A DNA stretch of 64,000 bases from Nymphaea colorata (lineage: Eukaryota > Streptophyta > Magnoliopsida > Nymphaeales > Nymphaeaceae): positions 2,674,704 to 2,738,703 of the forward strand of contig NC_045139.1 of assembly GCF_008831285.2 (NCBI RefSeq), read 5' to 3'. This document shows, piece by piece, positions 22,505 to 33,345 of this stretch. The position numbers and the translations under genes are program-made. Each line of letters opens with the position of its first letter. Positions within the stretch are counted from its first letter, which is position 1. The notes beneath the pieces were generated by a model, which was not told the DNA's origin, ran no database searches, and saw only the letters and a list, made by a program, of their open reading frames with translations.

Positions 22505-23870
22505 CCCTATGCCTCACTCTGTCCAGACTTTACGAACAAGCGACATTTAAGGAAATTAGAGTTTAATGACGGCAAGCAAATTGTCGAACTTCATCCACCT
22601 ATTGGGCATCTCAAGAGCTTGGCGCACTTGTCTTTATTTAGACAACTGTGAATCACTAAGGAATTTCCCTGGATCTATCGGTCAGATGAAGCAACTGAAT
22701 CGCGCACTCTAAAATGCTCACTCAATGAAAGAAATACCTGATTGCATATGTTCATTGTTCAATCTTGAAGAACTAAAAGCTAGAGGCTGTAAATGTCTTG
22801 CATCTTTGCCCAGCCTTCTTGGCAACATGACGAGCTTGCGGATGCTTGATCTGAACTTGACAGCCCTTAAAGAGTTGCCAAACTCCGTTGTGTCACTAAA
22901 GAAGCTGGAGGTCCTATCAGTTCTTTGTTGGAAAAGGCTCAAATTCTTACAGGCTTCTGCTTCTGTTGGCTCACTGATGTTGTTGAAGAGCCATGGCATG
23001 TCATCAATAAGTGGTGACGAAAGACCTTCGGAGAGACGATGCTACTCTCTCCCTCTGTTCCTTCCTTCCCTCACCAAACTCAATGCAAATGATTGTCATC
23101 AACTGTAAATGATAGCAGATGTCTCAAATGCAAGGGGATTACAGGGATGGGATCTACGTGACTGCAAAAGACTTTGACGTTCCTGGCAATCGAGAAATTG
23201 AAACTGTTGGAAAGCTTAGTGCTTGTAGGATGTGGAAGCATTCACGAATCATTCGAAGAAAGACTTCAGGTAAACAACTTCTTTCAAGAAAAAATATGCC
23301 ATCTCTTTACCTATTATATGAGCACCACTCACTTGGTAGGACGAACTAATGGTGAACGTTACCAAACTATCAATACATCACAGGTTCAAGGACCCATCTT
23401 TTCCCAAGCAAGGCCAAAGTTAGGAGATGCCCTGTCTGCTGGGAAGAGTTTCCACTTTTAACTGAATGTCTTTTTCTTCAACTTAGTTAACTAGAGTTTA
23501 ATGTCATGCAGACATGTTGACTACAGTTGACTCACTCTGATATCTAATCGCTCTGTTTTTCAGGGAGCAAACTTTCGACGTCTACGTGAATTCTCTTTTT
23601 TTTTTTCTCAATCAATTTGAGTGGGCCGTCTTGTATTTGTTTAAAGATGAAAGCAGCATAGACAACAGTGGCTTGGAACTAGATAGAAGCATGAAAGTGA
23701 CCAAGACAAAGACCTGGTCAGCATTGGTGACGAAGACAGAAACCCCTATGGCCTTGGCTCGCAACCAGATGAAGGTATTGCAAGTAACGAAGATACCTTT
23801 GAAAGTAAACAAGTTGGAGACCTGGACAGCGATGGTGACGAATGGTGACGAAGACAGATGTGTCTAGGGG
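22505..23870 (+). pseudogene. psi-TNL-C: LRR and terminal-exon relic
   Basis: The LRR exon (about 22505-23269) shows CPDFT, ELHPPIGHLKSL, then a long open stretch with IPDCICSLFNLEELKARGC and LPSLLGNMTSLRMLDL, and LFLPSLTKLNANDC. It matches TNL-1 exon 4 piece by piece. A TGA near 22649, a TAA near 23107 and frame changes break it. The exon ends at CAG|GTAAAC (23269), like the other family members. A 294-bp intron ends TTTTTCAG, and the terminal exon starts at 23564 but soon loses its frame at a T-run. What follows (23640-23870) consists of degenerate acidic repeats (aspartate/glutamate codons, 'gacgaagacag'). It has no TIR or NBS. It lies head to head with psi-TNL-B. Confidence 0.82.
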
Positions 23871-24255
23871 TGAACAACAAGTCGAGCTACTCAAGCTCGA
23901 CTCGTTAAAGATAGGCTTGTGAACGAGTTTGAGCTCAAACATTTGCTTAATGAGTCGAGTTTGAGTTCATGAGTTGACTCGTTCAAATAATCAAGTTGAG
24001 TTCGAGCTCAACATGTAACGTTGAATATCAATTCTATTCAAATGAGTTTGTAAGACCCTTAATCGAGTCAAGTTCGAGCTCAACAAATAATGATAAATAT
24101 CAATTTTATTCAAACGAGTTTGTCGAGCCTTAATCGAGTCTAGCTCAAGTTCAACACGTAACTGCCGAGTCAAGCTTGAGCTGCTTTTGTCGAGCTCAAG
24201 GTTTCATTAGTCCACCTGAGCTCGAACTAACTGAACTTGGGCTTGACCCGACTAG
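23870..24255. repeat. Degenerate 'TCGAGCTCGA'-type intergenic repeat
   Basis: Words such as 'gagttcgagctcaac' and 'gagtcgagtttgag' recur in direct and inverted orientation. This is a common kind of degenerate plant intergenic repeat, possibly a transposon remnant. It starts right after the acidic-repeat part of psi-TNL-C. Confidence 0.6.
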
Positions 24256-25127
24256 TGTTTACTGGGTGGTGACATCCGCAACTCATTTGACTATTTTCCT
24301 ACTGATTCTGAACATCCTGTCGTTGAGGTGAGGTTTGATTGATAATTAAGAGCAAACCTGCATGACATAAAGCCTGCCTGAATGCCACTTATGTATTCAC
24401 TTCAGCCCTCGATTCCTTAAGTTGGTTTGCATTTGGGAAAGAAGAACGAGGCACAGTTTTTGCCAAATTTGTTAAATTATCTGTCACCATTCCGATGCTA
24501 GCTAATGAGAAATAATAGCATTCTCATTTGTAGAGTAGTGTTGGCGAGAAAATTAGGTATTGTAGAAGGGATTGGTTTTGGTAACTCATTGTTTCCTTAT
24601 CTTCTCCCGGCGGCTACCAAAACTAGACCACCTAAAACATCACCAAGCAAAGAAGGTCTTTAAATTAGTTTTAATGACTCGTCATTTTGCTTTTGGAAGC
24701 ATATAGATAATTAATAAGGTTGGTTTCCTATGGAAAAAAAAAAAATCTCTTGACTGAAATCCAAGAGGTCCAAATTAAAGCTTAAATAAAACTGAATGGA
24801 TTCGTCAATAATGTACGAGTAAAGGAAAAGTCTGCAAAAGATTACTTTTTTAAGTATTGTAGACAGGAATAATGACACGAAGTATGACCTTAGAGAAATG
24901 AAAACATGAAAGTCTTCTGGGCGCTTAACTTTATTGACTAAATTGAGACCGGTACAAATAAAGCTTAAATAAAGAAGGATGGGATTGAAATTTAGTAATA
25001 AAGTGTGAGTAGGTGGTAGAAAAAACCCATGGCAGACAGTGAGGTGACTTATGAGAAGTTTCTGGGTGGTTTCCTTTGCACAGCACTTTTGATTACAAAT
25101 TAAGTATCTTTCAAAAATTTTGAAGGG

Positions 25128-25172
<45 letters not shown>

Positions 25173-25452
25173 CTAGGTCCTACATTTTTTATTTTTTCTC
25201 TTTTTGTATTTATTTTTTCTTTATATATATATATAAAACTGAACGGTGACATTCAGTTTTTTTTTTAACCATTTAAAAACATCAAATCTGAATGGCCCAA
25301 AATGTCGCCGGCCAGCCCACCCAACGAAGGCCACGTCATCGCCGCCGGGCGGAGGAGTAGCCGCTGATCTCCTCCTTTTGGTCTCTCACTCTAATCTCTC
25401 TCACATTCTGAAGGCAGGAGTTGGTGGTGCTCCTGTGCTCCTGCCTTCATAA
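24256..25452. other. Intergenic region, no gene seen
   Basis: AT-rich, with a TA run at 25132-25170. The last 160 bp become GC-rich. A perfect 11-bp stem, GAAGGCAGGAG with CTCCTGCCTTC, lies at 25410-25449, directly beside the left end of the Harbinger-type element. Confidence 0.45.
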
Positions 25453-26225
25453 GGACCTGTTTGATGCACAAGAAGAATTTAATATGGTAAATTTATCATA
25501 GTAAATTTTTTTGAAAAAAGATGACAGGGTAGAATTTAACGTGGTAAAATTAACCCTGTTTGATGTACATGATAGAAAATTTGAGAATTTTTTTTTAAGA
25601 CTGTTAGTAGTAGTTGTATTTATTTTCCTTCTCCTCCTCAATTTCCTCTTTGTTTATATAACCCATGCAGACAAGCATGGTCTATTTTTTTACAATAAGT
25701 TCCAATTATTCTGTTTTTCTACTAGAACACTAGAAATTGATGTCTTGAGATAATTCTGTGGAAGGGTGTAATCAAACAAGATGTTTTTATTAGCCTATGA
25801 ACCTTACGACATAACTATTTAGTGACAGCTATATCATTTTTAGGGGTTCCTAGCAACAGTCCAACATTGGAAAACCGAATGTATATGTGAACTGATATGG
25901 ACAACAAATAATCAACCAACTTAATGAATTAAGCAACACTTTAGTTGAAAAAAGTAACTTTCAACTTCGAGCGATTTAATTCAGTTCAACAAGCAGTAAC
26001 TTGCAAAACCATTCACATAATATAACACTCACAAATATAGGAAGATCATTATGCCAATTTGGCAGGGGAATTAAATGGATATGGGAAGACAAACCTTTTT
26101 CTTCAATAGATATAACCCTTCTCTTGGCCAGCCACTCCTCCCCGTCCAATTTCACATCTCAACAGCCTCTCACATCGAGGAACTCAAGTTCCCTGCAAGC
26201 TGTGACTATCATCCAAAGTAGAGCG

Positions 26226-26400
26226 GCGGCGGTGGTGCACGGCGAGAGATGGGGCGAGCGGTGGAAGAGGAAGGCAGAGAATCGAAGGGTGAGTCTTCGA
26301 AGCCCTAATTTGAAGAACCACGGCGATGGCTGGAGGCGGAGCGGTGGCCGTGCACGGCGAGCGATCAAGCATGCGGTAGAAGAGGAAGGAGAGAGCAATA
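26226..26400. repeat. Imperfect direct repeat inside the Harbinger-type element
   Basis: A GC-rich unit of about 60 bp containing 'gtgcacggcgag' and 'agaagaggaagg' occurs at about 26226-26290 and 26340-26400. A long purine-rich run follows (about 26370-26485). Confidence 0.6.
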
Positions 26401-26635
26401 GAGGAAAGGAAGGAGAGAGCAGTAGGGCATCAGAGAAAGGGAGGGAAGAAAGGGAGGGAATAAGAGGGAGAAAGGGAAAAAGCCTACCGGCGGTGGAGCG
26501 GAGAGGCGGTGACGGTGCGACCTCCTTCCACTCTGGTGCAATGTGAGAAGGCTCGAGGGAGGAGGAGCTGTGGTGCGATGTGAGCTGCCGAAGGAGGTCG
26601 TGCGCTGAGGAAGGAGGTCGAGCGCCCGAAACAAC

Positions 26636-26815
26636 GAGCGGGTGAAATTTCACCCACTCAAAAGTCCGAGCTCCGAACTCGGACTTTGGAGCGGGTGGAA
26701 TTCTACGGCTCCCTTTTGGGTTAAACGGGTGGAATTCCACCCCGTTTGATGGGATTTCAATCAGGCGGGTGAAATTTCACCCGCCCGTACCAATTTCCCT
26801 TCCCCCAATGGATTT
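26636..26815. repeat. Palindrome cluster near the right end of the Harbinger-type element
   Basis: Four self-complementary units follow one another: GGGTGAAATTTCACCC near 26640, a stem AAGTCCGAG/CTCGGACTT around 26660-26690, GGGTGGAATTCCACCC near 26730, and a 22-bp perfect palindrome GGCGGGTGAAATTTCACCCG+CC near 26763. They share the GGGTGRAAT core. Confidence 0.85.
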
Positions 26816-26840
26816 CAACCGCCCATCAAACGGGCCCTAA

Positions 26841-27125
26841 CAGTCTCCATCCATGAATGCCCCTGCGGCCCTGCCGACATCGGCGCGACAGACGCCGTCC
26901 CACCGTCGGCTCTGCTTGGGTGGCCGAGCAGTGTCCGTCATGCCCGACGACGGCAGGGGGAGCTGCTGGAGCTCCCCCATGCCTTTACCCATCGTGGGCA
27001 GGCCCACGACATGTAGAGGAAAGGGGAGCCGGCAGCTCCCCCTGTTGTCGGCGGTGGCACTAGCACCCTTCGGCAGCACCGATGCGGTCCGGCTGGCCCC
27101 TGCCGGTGGCTTTCTTGAGAGACAT
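26841..27125. repeat. GC-rich fold-back block
   Basis: This 285-bp block is far richer in G+C than its surroundings. Arms at 26943-26969 and 27029-27054 are nearly complementary, and the left arm also contains a perfect 9-bp hairpin (GGGGGAGCT/AGCTCCCCC, 26956-26978). It has ORFs on both strands with no recognisable domain. It may be a piece of another transposon. Confidence 0.6.
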
Positions 27126-27971
27126 ACAAGAGAAAGAGACTCACTCATATTTTAGGTCAAGATGATTTTTTCTATTTTCTTTTTCATATTTCTTGGAAAA
27201 TTGTCTAAATAGATTTTTGCAAGTCTCAACTATGGGCCACCTACGTCTCCATACATATAAGCCTCTAAAAGCAGGGAGATCCTTCAGACCTTTTCGAACT
27301 ATGAGTTAACTCTTGCTCACCCCCAAATAAAAATAAAAATAGTTGTAATTCTACCATAAAAATTCTTTGTCATCAACGTTTATTAAAAGAAATGAATTTC
27401 GTATACAACAGGCACTGCGAATACAGAAGGCGCGAACAATGTTAGGCCAATAACGTTGTATTACTTTTTCTACAAAATCATTAGTGTGGTCATGGAATAA
27501 ATGATTCCATCTGTCCTTCAACGAGTAGTCTTTGAAAACTCAGTGTAGAAGACTTAAAAATCGTATGAAAATGAAAATTCAGCAAACTTGAGCCTTGTTG
27601 AAGTTGGACTTGAGAGAAGCTTCAGGGGCCTTTCCTTGAAAGAGTCCAAATAGAATATATCTTTCACAAATTCAAAAAAGCATTTTACAAAACGACAACC
27701 GATTTGGAAGAGAACGGCAAAGCAAGCATGTATCTGCTGGGTGAACATCGAAGCTAGCGCTGAAGCTGATCCATGCTTGCCTGGTCAGAGGAGGACCCAT
27801 GCCCTTGAGATCTCTCACAAGGGAAGAGTACTTTTAACACTTTTGCTACAAGATTTTTGGGCGTAAAGATTGAAAGAGGCTCAAAGAGTTCTTACAAGAA
27901 GAGAAGAAGGCGGAGTTTTTTTCACATTTTTGCTCCATCTGTCTTTGATTGTGGAGTCTATTTCACAACTC
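27126..27971. other. Upstream region of TNL-1
   Basis: No separate gene is seen. The promoter of TNL-1 should lie here, but I find no convincing TATA box. An upstream in-frame open stretch starts at 27870 without an ATG, so I do not include it in the gene. Confidence 0.5.
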
Positions 27972-30900
27972 ATGGAAAAATCATGGCTTACACGATATGC
28001 ACAGGAGTCTTGTTCTGAGGATGGTGAAACTGAGGCTTCTTCACCTCAGTCGTCGTCCCCACCTTCCGTGAAAGAAGTTGGGTTCCAGTATGACGTGTTT
28101 CTGAGCTTTAGGGGACCAGACACGCGCAAGACCTTCACCGGCCACCTGCATCAAGCACTGAAAGATAATGGCATCATCACTTTCATCGACAATGAGAACT
28201 TGGAGAAAGGGCAGAAGGTGGATGAGCTATTTGGGTATATTCAGACATCCAAAATATTCGTGCCCATCTTCTCCAAAGGCTATGCTGATTCAGACTGGTG
28301 TTTGAAAGAAATAACCGAGATCGTGAAGTGCGAGAGGCTCATCATTCCGGTGTTCTTTCATGTCGAGCCAAGAGATGTCCGTCATCAAACTGGGCCTTTT
28401 GAATCTGCATTTAAAGGGTACCATGCAAGTCAAGAAATGGACACTGAACAAGTGAACAAATGGAGTGATGCATTGAAAAAAGCAGGGAAAGTATCAGGGT
28501 ATACTTTGGCTGAAACTGCAGGGTAAGCAGCTTAGTTCCTACTTTGTTCTCTCCTTTTGTACTGCTAAAATTCGCTAGTGAAAAGCTCATCACGTAGTTT
28601 CCAAGTTTTCCACTTTTCGTGTGGGTGAATAGGCTAAAAAATACGTCTCACACCTAATAGTCTAAATCATCATCTTATTTGGGTGTGTGTATATATATAC
28701 AAAAAAAAAAAGAAGAAGAAGAAAAGAAAACCAATACCATGGCTAACAAATGTGCCCCTTTCATTCATTTTCTCTAACCCACTCCACTATTGATGTGATG
28801 CCCCTGTTTGCAAAGATATTAGTTGATCTAGAAAATCATATTTTTCTTTTCATAAATTACCGTTTCTGTAATGGAAAATTGAAAAAGTTATTATAGGAAA
28901 TCATTAATTTGAGTTGCATCCTTTTGGACTTCTGGTAGTGACGAGGCAGAGCTCATCCGGCGCATAGTGAAGAGACTCTTGACTGAAGTAAACAAGACCC
29001 GTTTGTTTGTAACTAAGCATCCAGTTGGACTCGATTCTCGCGTTGCAGATGTGATGGAAGTGCTAGATATTGAACCCCATGGTGATGCAAGAATAGTCGG
29101 GATCTATGCAATGGGTGGCATGGGCAAGACTACTCTTGCTAAGGCTGTTTATAACCAAATTTCTTCCCATTTTGAGGCATGTAGTTTCCTTTCTAATATT
29201 AGAGAAGCAGCAAAGCAATCCTCAGGACTCGTTTCCCTCCAAAAACAGTTGCTTCGTAATATTTTCCAAGATAAACATGTGGACATAAGCTGCAGCGACG
29301 AAGGAATTGGCAAAATTAAAGAACGAATTCGGGCTAAGAAGGTTCTGCTAGTTCTTGATGATGTTGATGATCAATCACAACTCGATGAGTTGATCGGCAA
29401 CCTTAATTGGTTTTGCTCAGGGTCAAGAATCATCATTACTACCAGGGATAAGGGGGCTTTGAGAGAACATAGAGTGAATTTGTATGAGCTTAAGGAGCTG
29501 GATGCTGCCCAATCACTGCAGCTTTTTAGTTGGCATGCATTTGGGAAAGAGAAGCCAGATGCCAAATTTGCAGAATTATCAAAGGAAGTTGCATCTATTG
29601 CTTCTGGGCTGCCATTAGCCCTTAAGGTATTTGGGCCACTTTTCCTTGGTTTCAAAACGGATGAAGAATGGGGAACTATGTTGACAAGGTTGAAGGCCGC
29701 TCAACATAAAGGTATTTATGAGAAGCTAAAGATAAGTTATGATGTGCTTGAAGAAGAAGAAAAAAAGGTATTTTTGGACATAGCATGCTTCTTTACTGGG
29801 GAAGGAAGAGAGCATGCTACCCTCATGTGGGAAGCTTGTGATCTCTTCCCAGAGACAACAATCGAAGTCTTAATGGGCAAGTGTTTGGTCAGTATAAATG
29901 ACTTCAGAGGAGAGTTTGAAATGCATGACCATATACGAGACATGGGAAGAAAAATTGTGAAAGATGAGAGCCCTTCAAATCCTGGAATGCGGAGCAGGTT
30001 GTGGAAAGATGATGAAGCATTAGATGTACTGGAAAACAACACAGTAAGAGTTTATCTCTTCAATTATTATTATTGTTGTTATCGTTATTATTATTATTAT
30101 TATTATTATCTTAATTTGCTGTTATTTCATTTTATTTAGCTATTTTAGATGCTGGCGATTCCATATTAGATTTCCTTAACATGCATGTCCTACCAAAAAA
30201 CTGTATGGGGTTTGGTGTGGAAAAAAGAGTTGCCAAAAGCTTGTCTGTTTGGAAAATGTGTTGTCTTGTTCTCAAATTTCTCATATTTATAAAAGAAATT
30301 TGTCTCCTTTAACTGTCAATTAAATTTGAATTGCAGGGAACAAGAAATGTCGAAGCCATCAAGCTTCAAAAATGTGCATCAGGGTCTCTGAACACAAAGT
30401 CTTTTGCAACAATGTCTCAACTTAGAATGCTCCAATTGGATACAGTGAAATTGGAAGGTAAATATGAACATCTTCCTAGGACGATAAGGTGGTTGAAATG
30501 GAGCCCAGAAGGCTTGGATTCATTACCTGCTTCCCTTCAGCTTGACAATCTCGTTGTTCTTGACTTATCATGGAGCTCTATAACTCGAGTTTGGAACCAG
30601 CCAACAAATGCAAGGATCAAGGTAAGAAAAAAGCCCTCAGTTATATGTCCATTTTTATGCTTTGTTCTTTTCTTAGTTTGCAACTTTCCATTTATTAAAT
30701 AGATGGGGTTGTGTGGATCAAGATTATCGATATAATGGCCGTTAAAATTATGAAAGGAGAAAGCGAAAACTTGACAGACTCACTTGTCTACCGTGAGTTG
30801 TGAAGCATTGATTTAAATAAAAAATATTGTCAGCAATATAAGATAAATCTTACAGCTTGCAAAGTAACAACACTTAATAAAAATAACATTTACATGCATA

Positions 30901-33345
30901 GCAGGATACCACAATGTCTCCTCAGAGTAATTTCCACACTTATCTTTAACACCTGCTCAGTTAGCATTATGACACGAATCAGTTGCCTTATGAATGGCTG
31001 CATATAGGCATCATGTCCACCACAGAAGGAGCTAATCGATCATAAATAGTTTTTTTTTTAGTTCAGTCAAATGTTTGGAAAAACTTATTAATTATTCTTT
31101 TGTTCGCCATGTGAACAGGGCTTCATTTTCATTTGTTCTTATCACATTTCTCCTGACAAAACCATTTTTGTTCTTCAGGTATTTGACAAACTGAAAGCCT
31201 TAGATCTCACTGGTTGCAAGAACCTTACCACTTGTCCAGATTTTACGAGCATGACACATCTAGAGATATTGAAATTTGTTTTTTGTGGAAAGATGAGGGA
31301 ACTTCATTCATCTGTTGGGCATCTCAAGAGCTTGACTCATTTGGATTTGCGATATTGTGTATCACTAAAGCAACTGCCTCAAGAAGTTTGGCAGTTGACC
31401 TCACTCGAAAGCCTTGACTTCAGTTTTTGCTCTCTAACTTTGCCGTCAAAGTTGGGGGATTCTAAGTCATTGCTGCTTGATAAATTGAAAGTCTTAAAGA
31501 TGGGAGGTCGTAATATGGTTGTCAAGTGTCCAGATTTTACGATCATGCCACATTTAGAGATATTGCGTTTTGAACATTCTGACATAACTGAACTTCATCC
31601 ATCTATTGGGCTTCTCGAGTGCTTGACTCACTTGAATTTGAGTCTCTGCACATCACTGAAGAAATTGCCTGAAGAAGTTTGGCAGTTGACCTCGCTCGAA
31701 ATACTTGACCTCAGTCATTGCAACAAAATTTCAACTTTGCCATCGGTAATGGGAGATTTGAAGTCACTAAGGGTGTTCTTCCTGGCCGGCACAGGCATAA
31801 GAACTTTGCCTGAATGCATTTGTTCATTGCTCATTCTTGAAGAGCTAGATGCTTCAAATTGCGAAAGTCTCACTTCATTACCCAAGTCGCTTGGCAAACT
31901 GAGGAGCTTGAGGAAGCTTGATCTGAGTAGGACAGCCATTGAAGAGATGCCAGACTCCTTTTTGTCGTTAGAGAAGCTTCAGGTCTTATCAGTTGATCAT
32001 TGCAATAAGCTCAAATTCATACCTGCCTCTGCTTCTATTTGTATTGGGTCTTCAGAGAGACAACACTACTCTCTCCCTCAGTTCCCGCCATCCCTTACTA
32101 AACTTATAGCGAGTGGTTGCAGTGAATTGGAAATGATAGCAGATCTCTCAAACGCAAAGCAATTAATGGAGTTGAATCTAAGTAGCTGCCACAAGCTTGT
32201 GGATGTTCCTGGCGTTGAGCAGTTGACATGGTTAAAGCACTTGAAGGTTGGAGGATGTAGAAGCCTTACCAACTCCTTGAGGAAAAGACTTCAGGTAAAC
32301 ATCATCTTTGAAAACTGTTGTTGGTTTTTTGCCCATTAGCTGAGCTCCACTTACTCGCTTGGTAGTATGTTAAGTTCAAACAACCTGACTTTGCTGCAAA
32401 AAATGTCAAGGTTATAAGATACACTATTTCCTAGTGAAGAATGTCCACTCTAAAGGAGTGCAAAGAGAATTCCTTCCTCCCCAAAACTTTCGTTGAGTTG
32501 AGTTTCTACATTCTAGTCATTATGCAGGAACATGGTGCATGTTTCTAGGAATATCAACGGATCTAAGTTGGATTGAAAAGCAGATCTCTACCACTACTGC
32601 ATAACTATAGTCAAAATTAGGCTCCAATTGAAAGATTCCTGCTGAAATTGATGGATACTTATGGGCTCAAGTCGCTGCCCACCAAATAGGGCAGACTGTT
32701 GCATCATTGTTCATGTATTTGTGCTTACTCACTAGAATATCTCCTTACTCTATTTTTCAGAAGGCAAACTTTCAACATTTGAGCGAATTCTCCATCTCTG
32801 GGAGCAGGAGCGATGGCGAGCCGTCTTCACCATCCTTCTCGTTCCTTCTTCCCAACCATTTCTACGAAGGTCTCTTATTGTTGAACGTCGGCAAAGACTG
32901 CAAGGGCAACAATGGCTTGGAACTGCATAACAGCACTGAAAGCGAGGGAGACGCGCTCCCCCCACACCGCCTGGGTAGAATCTTTATTCAGATGGATGAC
33001 ACCCAATTTGTCTTTTCAACCTTAATTAAAGAGAAAGCATTTGGGTTGTTTCCCAAGGCTACATTTGAAAGGGATAGCGAGCTGATGATGGGGTTAAGAG
33101 AAGGAAGATTTATGAGAAACGGTGAAGCTCAGATGAGGACGATGATGAAGATGCATGTGTCCATCAATGGCCGCGTCCTACTCGATGGTGGCGTGTTCAC
33201 CACTGCTACTTCCACCATTACCACTAGGGGACATGAGTTGGATGATTTTCGTCAATTAGGTGATGATTCTATCATTCTGGTTGCATTTCAGATGGAAAAA
33301 CGAACGGTTTATGCCAACATATTATACTGGCTTTTGCCGTTCTAA
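27972..33345 (+). CDS. TNL-1: TIR-NBS-LRR immune receptor, apparently intact
   Basis: Five exons are inferred: 27972-28522, 28939-30043, 30337-30621, 31179-32294 and 32761-33345. All have GT-AG introns and the phases join without a stop, giving about 1213 residues. The start is the first ATG of the open frame (MEKSWLTRYAQ). The TIR domain (about residues 40-185) has YDVFLSFRGPDTRKTFTGHL and keeps the WCLKE glutamate used by TIR NADases. The NBS has a P-loop GGMGKTTLAK, kinase-2 VLLVLDDVDD, RNBS-B GSRIIITTRD, GLPLAL and MHDHIRDMG. Exon 3 is the NBS-LRR linker (YEHLPRTIRWLKW). Exon 4 carries about 15 LRRs. Exon 5 encodes a post-LRR domain with RTMMKMHVSINGRVLL. TNLs are cytoplasmic or nuclear sensors of pathogen effectors that signal through TIR NADase activity and EDS1. 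The effector cannot be read from the sequence. Exon limits are my inference. Confidence 0.9.
30061..30112 (+). repeat. (ATT)n microsatellite in TNL-1 intron 2
   Basis: An interrupted ATT/GTT trinucleotide run directly after the exon 2 donor. It reads into the intron as Tyr/Cys codons but is not coding once the intron is removed. Confidence 0.85.

Larger units (their letters stand above)
25453..26837. mobile_element. PIF/Harbinger-type non-autonomous element, TAA target duplication
   Basis: The left end GGACCTGTTTGATG (25453-25466) and right end, read inward GGGCCCGTTTGATG (26837-26824), agree at 12 of 14 positions. TAA flanks both sides (25450-25452 and 26838-26840). A TAA/TTA duplication plus termini of the GGGCCTGTTTG type are hallmarks of PIF/Harbinger and Tourist elements. 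The 1385-bp interior has no transposase. Its GC-rich right half gives long overlapping ORFs on both strands (about 26001-26740) that I regard as composition artefacts, and it carries several palindromes. A shorter inner copy of the end motif ('ctgtttgatgtacatg', about 25556) may mark a nested or rearranged unit. Confidence 0.7.

Noticed and set aside
25132..25170. CRISPR-like or satellite array
   Set aside because: It is a plain TA dinucleotide run, as are 16050, 18355 and 47699. CRISPR arrays are not expected in a plant nuclear genome.
26001..27155. Long overlapping ORFs on both strands (up to about 190 codons)
   Set aside because: They lie in GC-rich transposon and fold-back DNA, overlap on opposite strands, have biased composition (Ser/Pro/Arg/Gly) and no domain. 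Composition explains them.
27870..27971. N-terminal extension of TNL-1 by 34 codons
   Set aside because: The open frame upstream of 27972 begins without an ATG, so the first ATG (27972) was chosen.
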